The notes under the pieces: model-generated
The model's input: the letters and a program-made list of their open reading frames with translations, nothing else
Databases searched by the model: none
Told to the model about the DNA's origin: nothing
Made by a program: the position numbers and the translations under genes
Assembly: GCA_018524725.1 (NCBI GenBank)
Contig: JAEUWP010000400.1
Location: 62,001-126,000, forward strand
Length of the DNA: 64,000 nucleotides
DNA from: Podaxis mareebaensis
Lineage: Eukaryota > Basidiomycota > Agaricomycetes > Agaricales > Agaricaceae
Direction: 5' to 3'
Part shown: positions 55,539 through 64,000 of the stretch, piece after piece
How positions within the stretch are numbered: the first letter of the stretch is position 1
How the letters are laid out: every line of letters begins with the position of its first letter

Positions 55539-58092
55539 TTATGAAGGATGAAGGAACGTTTGTAACTGGGGATGTTTTGAGTACGAGCAAAGAGTGGTAC
55601 CCAAAGCCTGACTCACATATTCTTCGTAATGATGCAGCACCTCCCTTAACTGCTTCCTCGATATCTCAGCCCGGTACAAAATCTCATCATCCGACCGTTT
55701 TCCGTCGAAATACTGATTGATTCTGAGAATAATGCTCGTCAGCCTCTACACAGTTTAAAATAGAGCCCAGCAAGGAATATCACTCACTGTTCAAACCGTT
55801 TCGCAATATACGGATCTTTCCCCTCCGACATTGCCGATAGCCACCTTCTCTGCATCGGTGTCGCTCGTGCAGGGTCACTGATAATACTCGGGCTATTCTT
55901 ATCACCATCACCATCCCAGCTTGAATCGTTCGCGTCATTGTGCAAATCACTCTCCGAACCCTCAACCCCCTCATTCTCATAGTCACCATGAGCGCCACTA
56001 TAATCGCCGCTCTCGTAGTACTCCTCTTCCTCATCCTCTTCAATCACCAGTTCGCTTATACCACTCCGAGTTGAATCCACAGATGGCAGGCGGCTGTTCG
56101 TAGAGAGCCATGGAAGTCCTGGATTAGGAAATGTTGTGAGGCCGCCGATCTCTTGAGGGTCCAAGTCACCCTCTTGAGGTCTGGAACCAGCCCTGCCTCT
56201 CCCTCGCAGCCGAGCTTTCTTACGAGCCAGAACCTTCTCCCGTTGAAGTTGTGCACGGAGTTTCAAGTCAGGCGTAGCGACGATGCGAATACGGAGGTGA
56301 AGCGTTATCAGAAGGTCGCGCTTGAGCATCCAGATAACTACGTCGTGAAAAGTGGGTATCAGCTCCTTGGATTTGACGAAACATGCGTAGAAATGGTTTT
56401 CCATTTGCTTGGACATGGACGAGGAAATGGTAGCGAGTATGCGGGGCAAGGGAGGGATGGCCGAGTGATTAAAACTTTTGGCAAATTCAGCTGTGAGCTC
56501 GGAGAGTCTAAGTAGTGCTATCAGTGGCGATTCCCAAAGGGCACGAAGAATAAGAAGAGACGCACGGCGCGTCGAATCTTGGAGGTACGGTGAAGGCAGT
56601 CTTTAGTCCGGGATGTATTGTATCTATGATCTTCGCTCGTCGATGGTACACGAGCCACCGTACAATCGGATAAACCTGTGCATCAAGGTCCCAGTCAAGC
56701 AAACTTGCTACATCGGCTAACCTTGCGTGCACATCAGCGATGCAACCAGAAACGCTAATCTTCGGCTGACTTACGAGAGTGTTACCGCCACTGTCTCCAG
56801 AAATTTGACCAACCCTTCTGCAATACCGCGATCCTCTGGGCTCAAAAATGGCCCTTTGAGATCCGCATAAGGATCGTCACTTTCACCACTCTTTGGTTCG
56901 TCTAAAAGCAACAAGCTTTTCCAAGGTGCCAATGTTGGCAGCCGCCAGCCGAAGCTCATTTCTGGTCCCCAGCCAGGAGAGTCTTCTTCATCGGGTGCGT
57001 TGAGATAGTCCATCTCAGTTTCATCCTCACCGTGTAGGAGTCCGTCGAGGTGAGGAGGTAACTGCAGCTCGAACGAGAAATCGTTGATAGTCAGTTGGGC
57101 GATTTTCGAGGCTTTGATGGCTTCGTATAGGGTTTTCATGGCCAAAGCCACTGATGACGCTTGGAGACCTTTGTTGGCAAAATCGGTAAAAGAATCTCCT
57201 AATCAAGGAATCAATAAACTGTCGAAGCAAACAGAGCAGAGGCGAACGAACCTTCGGATAATGACAAATCTCTGAGGGCGCCCAATTTGTCACATTCCTC
57301 TTCGACAAAATTGTTCATAACTTGTTCTTGGAACAGAACTGCTGTCGTCGTGAAAGCGACCTGTTCATATATGATGTCGAAGTATTTCGAGAGATTGCCA
57401 GAAGCTGAGGAGGAAGGATCTGGAAGGTCGAGTACGAAGACGAGATGGAAGAACTGCAACCACCCAGTCTCTGGCGGGAGCTCCGTCGCCGAGGAAGCTT
57501 CAGATGCTTCCCTCAATGGTGATGGACTACATTTCGACTCCCTTCCCCGCGTATCAGTCTCAGGCTTCTCTGGCTTGAACCTCCATTTCCCTTCATCGTC
57601 CACACAAACGGGATGTCCAATGAACACTAGGTCGTCCACCAGCAATTCAAATTTTTGATGACACATCGAACGATGGGGTAAAAGTAGGCCGGCGAGGAAG
57701 TCGACCTGATAACCAAAGAGTTGATCATATTCATTCGAGATTGTTTGTTCCGGAAGAGGTGGGGAGAAAGAGCGGTCTGGAGGTGAATGGGGTGATGCAC
57801 TATTCGACATGGACGGCGATCTGACACGCGTAGTGATGATTGGTCGCTGCCAAAGATATTCGGGATCATTTAAGAAGGACCCCTCGTCTGGACTTGTGGC
57901 TTGTTCCTTCAACACCTCGGGCGTGTGCGACGCACGCCATGGATTGTCTAGCTGAGACGGCCAAGAACCATCGACAGGTCGTGCTCTGCTGAGTCTTATA
58001 GAGCAGGCTGGAAGCGGAGGCCAACGGTATACGAGAGCTGAACCTTTAGCCGAACTGGTGACGAGCAAGATGGCCAAGAGAGATTCTGCCAT
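55539..58092 (-). CDS. NPR3: Nitrogen permease regulator 3 (SEACIT/GATOR1 subunit)
   Basis: Npr3 with Npr2 and Iml1 forms a complex that inhibits TORC1 at the vacuole when amino acids are scarce. Starts MAESLLAILLVTSSAKGSAL, the usual N-terminal opening (VTSSAKGSALVYRWPP). Then ISNEYDQLFGYQVDFLAGLL, KFELLVDDLVFIGHPVCVDD, FFHLVFVLDLPDP, and SKYFDIIYEQVAFTTTAVLF, all typical of NPR3 longin-type N-terminal sequence. Middle exons hold DLPPHLDGLLHGEDETEM-like sequence (LQLPPHLDGLLHG), WGPEMSFGWRLPTLAPWKSL, then helix-rich blocks, an acidic Ser/Glu-rich loop, and the conserved end INQYFDGKRSDDEILYRAEI, SRKQLREVLHHYEEY and LQTFLHPS. About seven exons. Confidence 0.92.
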
Positions 58093-59559
58093 AGTCCTGA
58101 GTTGAGATAAGGTAAAGCAGTGGTGTCAATTAGGACGTTTCAGGAGGTGCAGAGCGACAGCAAGACGTGTCCGGCGGCCTACGAGACGTCAGCACATGAT
58201 GGATTGTATTCAAGTGAGGATGAGCCCATTGTGGGAACATCCTGCCTTTTGCATCCCCCTACTTACATTCTTCCAGATCTCCCTTCCCTCTTGATTTCTG
58301 TCAGAAACCGTTCTCGACAGAACAAAGGACGTCGGATCCGGAATCCTCTCGGGGACAGAACTTGGCTGAACCTTAACGCAACATGGAATGGACGACCTCC
58401 CCGGAGGCGAACAAACTTCCCCATAACGACAACGTGACAATAACTTGAAGTACCAATGTACTCACATGGATCATGCGTGCCCGATAATTCTACTCAATTG
58501 TTGCTTCCAAGTTGTCTGTCTCTTGAAATATCCGCTAAGAATACCATCAACGAACAGAGCCCTGCTCCGTAGTGGCACCCTCCAACGCCTCCGGTCTACA
58601 GTTACCTTTCCTCGAGTATTTTCTGGGGCCCGATGTTCTAAACTGTTCTCGAACACACCAATGAGACTGGGCTCAAGTATAACGCCAAAGGATGTTGAAA
58701 TGCTGATGGATGCCCCCTGTCAAAACCCTGTTTCTTAACTCGCTTGTCGCACTTGGATTCGTCAGCCACCCAGACTAAAGAGGAACACCATACTTAGTCG
58801 CCGTTGCCGTACCCGCCTTTTGGGCTCAGTAAAGAACTTGCTATCTCCTACCTAACCAAAAGGGTCTTGATAGCGGAAGTGTCTTCGAGTGAGGGCAGGA
58901 CCATCGTACCGAGACGCCAAACACTTCTGATGGCTTGAACTGTGCTGTAACTCTCTATCCTGCTCTTAGTACACCGGCCCATCTGAAGCTGTTGATATAA
59001 ACTGCAAGGTCTCAGCAACCGCAGGCCACCGTGGAGATTACAGAATGAGGAACTCCGGGGAAAGTCTGCGTTGGATCGCACCACGAAATCAGTCTTCCAT
59101 TACCATGACTTCTGATCCTTTAGGTGAGTCGCATTCCTATATCAACTCGGTCCCGTAGACGTCTAATAGCAACTGCATACCTGACTCCATCGCAAAATGT
59201 CCATGTGGCACATCTGCGCCGACCCCGGAAGCGATGAGAATGGGTTTAGGAAAGCAGAGACGAAAGCAACTCATGCCAGTGTCCTGGACGATGTTACACC
59301 TACGAGACACCATTCCACAAGAGGTATCGCATCCAAAATGCTTGACTTGACAGACCCCTAACTAAATCGTCCCCACGTAAGTAAGCATTCCAGGTGACAC
59401 AGGATCTTACGCCGTTCACGTCTTGCATTGCTTCTTCACGGCAGTCTGTGCTCTGGAACACACAGAACATAACATTCGCGCCACTCAGGTGACCATGAAG
59501 ATGACTGCGGAGTTCCACAACATCCGCATCCCCAGGCGAGGAAACGGAGGGTGAGCGAG
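58093..59559. other. Gene-free region between NPR3 and the chitinase
   Basis: About 1.5 kb with short open frames only. Left end is the NPR3 promoter. I see no family signal. Confidence 0.45.
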
Positions 59560-59568
59560 GATAAAAGG
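59560..59568 (+). promoter_or_regulatory. TATA-like element of the chitinase gene
   Basis: GATAAAAGG about 45 bases upstream of the ATG at 59609. Placement suits a core promoter element. Confidence 0.4.
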
Positions 59569-59608
59569 TCGGACGTCAATGAGTGCTGCTCCAGCAGACC
59601 CAGTCAGC

Positions 59609-61616
59609 ATGTTTTTGTCCAACAACTTCCGTGGTTTACTTACTTCTTGCTCTCTCTTCGCCTTTGGTGTATCTCAGGCCCTTGCCTTTAACAACACTAG
59701 GCAGGACAACGTATGACAGTTCTACGCCCTGATTTTGACCGTCGATACTGACTATTCACACCTTAGGTCGCTGTGTATGCATTTCCAACAGCATCTGACG
59801 GAACTGATAGCTAAAATAACACTCAATAGCTACTGGGGTCAGAACTCTTACGGTGCGACTCACCCGAGCGATCCCGCCCACTGGCAGAAGACCATCTCTG
59901 CTTATTGTCAGGTAGGCTCCCCGCGGACCTCCATACCTCACACACGCCCTCAATCTTGTCACTAGGACGATGCTATCGACGTCATCCCAGTCGCGTTCTT
60001 GAACGTCTTCTTCTCCGTCGGCGGAATGCCCGAGATCAACTTGGCCAACGTGAGCTTTAAGCCACCGCCGCTAATAGTACTTTGCAACGGCTGACAGCGG
60101 TACTTTGTAGATCTGCAGCAGCAGCAGCGGGACCTTCCCTGGCACCAACCTCGCCAACTGCCAGTTCCTTGCCCCCGACATCAAAACCTGTCAAGCAAAA
60201 GGGAAAATCGTGACTCTAAGCTTGGGCGGAGCCTCTGGCTCAACGACTTTCACCAGCGACGCCCAAGCGCAGACCCTCGCCGACATCGTCTGGAACTCAT
60301 TTCTGGGTGGTTCAAGCACAATGAGGCCTTTCGGTGACGCCGTCCTTGATGGCGTCGATTTGGACATCGAGTCCGGGAGTGGCGTTGGTCTGGCCGCGTT
60401 CGTTACGAGACTCAGGTCTCACATGTCTGGAGCGAACAAGATGTATGCGTTCTCCCGCGTTTTTCTCTAGAGGCATGGTTTTGTTAATGACGGACCCTCA
60501 GGTACTACATCACTGCCGCGCCACAGTGTGTCTACCCGGACGCTCACCTCCAAAGCGCTCTTGACACCGTCGGTTTTGACGCTGTCTATGTCCAATGTAC
60601 GTTGCAAAAATAATCTTCATGGAGCGCTGTAATTGATATATTCACCTCTAGTCTACAACAACTACTGCGGGTAAGTCAAGTCGATTATCAGGTCTTCCTC
60701 TCTGCCTAACCCCTTACGATTACTTCAAGCTTGAATAACTACCCGGATGTAAGTCTTCTACGCTCATAGTCGAATCCGACGAAATGTGCTCAAACTTGAT
60801 TAACAGCAATTCAATTTCGGCACCTGGTTCGCAACACAAATCTTATCACCTTTAGTTATCACATTGACACCTGAATAGGGATGCCTGGGCCAAGACTAAG
60901 TCCCCCAACAAGAGCGTCAAAATCTATATCGGTGCCCCGGCCTCCCCCACCGCTGCAGGCTCTGGATACGTCACGGCCGAGACTCTCATCAACATCGCAT
61001 TGGACACCCGTAGCAAGTACTCCTCCTTCGGTGGCGTCATGTTGTGGGATGCTTCCCAGGCTGTCGGTGGGTCTAAAATATCGCTCTCTGACAGAAGTCG
61101 CGCCTTATGTTTGACAATTCAGCTAATGACCGCTACGACCTCGCTGTAAAGAAGGGTATTAAGCAGGCCGGTCGTGGCGGTCCCGGTGGAGGACATGCTC
61201 CCCCTGGTGGTATTCACTGCGCTGGTGTTCCCTCTTGGAGGTCCGATGTTGCTGTATGCGATTTCCTTCTAAATTGGGTTCGGTTCGACTTTGACTCATT
61301 ACTATTAGTACCGCGGCGGTGATAAAGTCGTCTACAAAGGCCACTTATGGATTGCTAAGTGGTGGTCCGAAGCCTGTGCGTATCATTCAAGTTGTGCTTT
61401 GCTCCAGCTAAATGAGTATTTTTTTTCTTGTCACATCAGCTGTTCCCGGTGGTAAGTCCTCTTTTTTCTTTGTTGAAGGGTTGATGTGGCCGAGACTCAC
61501 TACTTGTTGTAGGTGTTGTTGGTGACTGGGTCGATCTCGGTCCTTGTTTCACCCGCAATGTTTCCCCTGCGTCCGAGTTTGAATACTACTTCGGTATTCA
61601 GGACGGCGTGTACTGA
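59609..61616 (+). CDS. Secreted GH18 class III chitinase with C-terminal chitin-binding module
   Basis: An endochitinase of glycoside hydrolase family 18 for wall remodelling, autolysis or attack on other chitin. A signal peptide opens the protein ([20 protein letters not shown], then VSQALA). An 8-base exon links DN to [20 protein letters not shown]. Catalytic motif: [17 protein letters not shown], with the DxxDxDxE pattern complete. Other class III marks: [61 protein letters not shown] Gly/Pro-rich linker ([20 protein letters not shown]) leads to a small C-terminal domain with aromatic residues ([20 protein letters not shown] and [11 protein letters not shown]), as in CBM5/12-type chitin-binding modules. 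About a dozen exons, stop at 61614-61616. Confidence 0.93.
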
Positions 61617-62344
61617 CTGTGAAACGCTTGTGCGGATTGGCTGTTTACCAAGTTGAGATGATACGAATGTGACTAGCGACCCTATGTACTCGAATTCAGA
61701 ATATGCGAATTTGTTCTTCGATCACGATTTCTTCTGTAGTGCATGAGAAACGTTGGGGAGACTCGACCATCTGCGTTTCCCTCGCCACCTGCATACGGAT
61801 TGGCTGGATGAGTCGATAAGAGTACAGTGCTTCGTGTGCATATCCATATTACATCGTGTCGTTTACCTCGACGGCACTACCAAGTCGGTGCTGCCGAGCC
61901 CGGTTTGGTTTCACCAGCCTGCTCCATCACATAATCGGAGTGCTATGTCCAGGCATAGCACGGATCGACACCATACCCAGCCTATGTATCCTTGGGCCTT
62001 GTCTGGCGTCGTTGAATACAGCCCGTGAGATCGTTCGGCGACGGAGAGGGGGTAGCCTACATGTTTGGGGATAGGTGATACTTAACACGTGTACTTTTAC
62101 CTAGATCAGTATGTGTAAGATATGGTTTTACTAGGTATTATCTCTCCTGAGCGCAAAGGCTTGGTTGAAACCATAATATTGGCTCATGTTGCGTGATGGA
62201 ATCGTATTGCGATATGGACGAGGAGCATGTATGATCGAGGCGCTCAAGACAGGGGCTGATTAGCCAAATAAGTCGGACCAACAGCTTGTCAGGGCAGTCA
62301 ACAGCAGTTGTAGTTATTCATGGTTGCGTTCACTAAGCACGACC
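61617..62344. other. Intergenic between chitinase and hydrolase genes
   Basis: About 730 bases, no gene seen; 3' flank of the chitinase and upstream region of the hydrolase gene. Confidence 0.45.
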
Positions 62345-63175
62345 ATGTCACAAAGTGCTACCGGTCATGATCTCCAACAAATGGTTATTCCGCTACCCAC
62401 TGGCGTTTCTCTGGAAGTTGATTTCATTCGACCTCTCCATGCGGGCGAGGGAGGACAGAGATTAGCCGTTAGTCTTCACCCCTGGTCGTGGCTCGGAGGA
62501 CAGAAAGACGACCCGTGCGGAATTTCATATCGTGCAATCATTGACCCTGACCTGATGTTCTTCGTAGAGTCCTTAGCTCTCTCACTGATCCATTGCTAGA
62601 AAAGAGCTACCACGTACTTCGTTATAACTCGAGGGGTGTTGGAAAATCTACCGGTTTCCCTTCCTTTACTGGTTTTAGCGAGGCCGAGGACTTGAAAGCT
62701 CTTGTTCAATGGGCTCTGAGCCAGATTGAAAACGTCACCTCTGTGGTGCTCATTGTTAGTCTGTTCAGGCAGAAGAGGGCCGCCGAGCTAACTAACCGAC
62801 CGATTTCAGGGATACTCTCATGGGTCATTGATCACGTCTTTGCATCCTGTCCTACCCGCACCTATCAGGACTTCGCACGTCCTCCTTTCTTATCCGCTGG
62901 GTCCGAGAGGATGGCTAACATTATTCCGAACATCCTACTACCAAGAGCAACTTGAGTGTTTATTGAGAGACGATCTCTCCAACGTCCTCGTCGTGTACGG
63001 AGACGAGGACGAGTTCACCAGCATTTCCAGTTACAAAGGATGGATAGGCAAACTCAAGAAGGTTGCTCAGGGCTCCGATCGACTTATGATCGTGGAAATT
63101 CAGAACGCCTCGCATTTCTGGCACGGTCGGAGTGGGTTGGAATTGGGACGAGTGTTAAGACGATGGTTACCATGA
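62345..63175 (+). CDS. Alpha/beta-hydrolase fold protein
   Basis: A serine hydrolase of unknown substrate. Three exons join in frame: the first holds MSQSATGHDLQQMVIPLPTG, VSLEVDFIRPL and SLHPWSWLGGQKDDP; the second PVLSSLTDPLLEKSYHVLRY, NSRGVGKSTGFPSFTGFSEA and LKALVQWALSQIENVTSVVL; the third IGYSHGSLITSLHPVLPAPI, LLSYPLGPRGWLTLFRTSYY and VLVVYGDEDEFTSISSYKGW. The nucleophile elbow is GYSHG, the acid is probably the Asp in YGDEDEF, and the His lies in IQNASHFWHG. The pattern matches short fungal hydrolases of the CocE/UPF0227-like, dienelactone-like type. About 235 residues. Start at ATG 62345; an in-frame upstream codon is not ATG. Confidence 0.83.
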
Positions 63176-63444
63176 CAATAGTAGAGGCGGATACATTTGC
63201 AAGTTATTAGTAACGGGAGAGTGACTTTCCAAATCTTAGTGAATTTTGTTCCTGTCGGAGCGGGCTGTAAACGTGGATGACCCGATTAGGCGCTCTACTT
63301 GTACTCGTACACCCATCACTCCTCTTCCCTTCTACCACCATCCGTCCACACGTTTCTGTCCTATAACTTGGCTTTTTGTTGACAACAACTTCGTCACAGT
63401 TGTTCTATCCCTTTATTTCTCGTCCCCCTCCCCTACAGTGGTCA

Positions 63445-64000
63445 ATGTACGTGTCATCATTCCGTTGTCGCGTCCTAATCCCACTCATCGACCTCGTCAA
63501 TTTCCATCAGGCCCTTGCCAGATGAACGTCCCCGTCAAAGTGTCGCGAATCTGATTGGTCGATTCGAAAATCAATCCAAACGCCAGCCAGCCGCGGCTTC
63601 GCTCTCACCTAGAAGTTCGAGTGTCGTCTCTCATACTACAGGGGATTCTGCTAAGGAGGAGGTCAAGGAGAAGCGAGAATGGCCCCCTAAATCCGTTACT
63701 GAGGGTACAACCACTTCCCCTGCGCCTCCCCCACCTTCATTCCGCTTCAAATCTCCCGTGACACAGCCAGAGCCGCTGCCTGCCACGACAGAGCCTCCAG
63801 TTCCTCCCGAGCCCACGACAAATGGTGCTTCAGAACCGAAACCTGAAGGGCCTGACATTCCTCCGGAGCCTGTCCCCGCCCCTTCCCAGCCAGAGCCAGT
63901 GGCGAAAGAGACGCCGGCTCCATCAAAGCCCACACCATCAAAGGCACGTACACCGCCCAAGCCTCCAACCACGACCTCCCGGACCGCTTCAGCTACCACA
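63445..64000 (+). CDS. 5' part of a proline-rich gene, cut by the window edge
   Basis: From the splice end at about 63510 the frame is open to the window edge: PLPDERPRQSVANLIGRFEN, then SKRQPAAASLSPRSSSVV, DSAKEEVKEKREWPPKSVTE, and a long Pro/Glu/Thr/Ser-rich region with PEPxP repeats. The motif SVANLIGRFEN recurs near the N-terminus of fungal proteins with Pro-rich middles, but I cannot name the family from this part alone. A short first exon ATG TAC GT (63445-63452) would give MYVPLPDERP in frame; the donor there is weak, so the start is uncertain. The rest of the gene is outside the window. Confidence 0.6.

Noticed and set aside
63631..63999. Gly/Val/Ser-rich open frame on the minus strand
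   Set aside because: Antisense of the Pro-rich coding region of the terminal gene.

Overview
The window looks like nuclear DNA from a filamentous basidiomycete, most likely a mushroom-forming agaricomycete. Genes are dense and on both strands. Most carry several short introns of about 40-70 bases with GT..AG ends, and very small coding exons of 6-15 bases recur. Gene families also fit: a fungal CorA-like membrane protein, a family 3 pectate lyase, a class III chitinase, a DUF6697-like pair and a local expansion of AusD/Trt5-type methyltransferases. I see no tRNA, rRNA, CRISPR array or intact transposon. All exon boundaries were read by eye from splice signals and frame continuity.

Left part (1-27.5 kb), mostly core genes: the 3' end of a possible dynamin-like gene; an SCP2 sterol-carrier protein (-); an unknown Ser/Pro-rich protein; MAF1, the RNA polymerase III repressor; a secreted PL3 pectate lyase; a CorA-like protein with GMN motif; a PHO84-type phosphate transporter; a NOP15-like nucleolar RRM protein (-) divergent from an unknown basic protein that sits about 120 bp upstream of a CDC16/Cut9 APC/C subunit; eIF1A; and an ankyrin-type protein (-).

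Middle (28-43.7 kb): a tandem segmental duplication of about 2 kb carrying two DUF6697-like paralogues (-), one with a lost 5' splice site; a sugar transporter (-); a macro-domain ADP-ribose protein (-); an STK32/YANK-type kinase (-); and a YVC1-type vacuolar TRP channel (+).

Right part (43.9-64 kb): a head-to-tail array of five AusD/Trt5-like methyltransferase genes (-), plus a gene-end fragment and signs of decay, followed on the + strand by a wax-synthase-like MBOAT acyltransferase and an NAD-dependent epimerase. Then come NPR3 (-, SEACIT/TORC1 signalling), a secreted GH18 chitinase with a C-terminal chitin-binding module, an alpha/beta hydrolase, and the start of a proline-rich gene that runs off the window.

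The most unusual stretch is the accessory region: the DUF6697-like duplication with SUMO-like motifs at both protein ends, and the methyltransferase array next to an acyltransferase and an epimerase, which could be an unrecognised small tailoring-enzyme locus lacking any visible backbone synthase.
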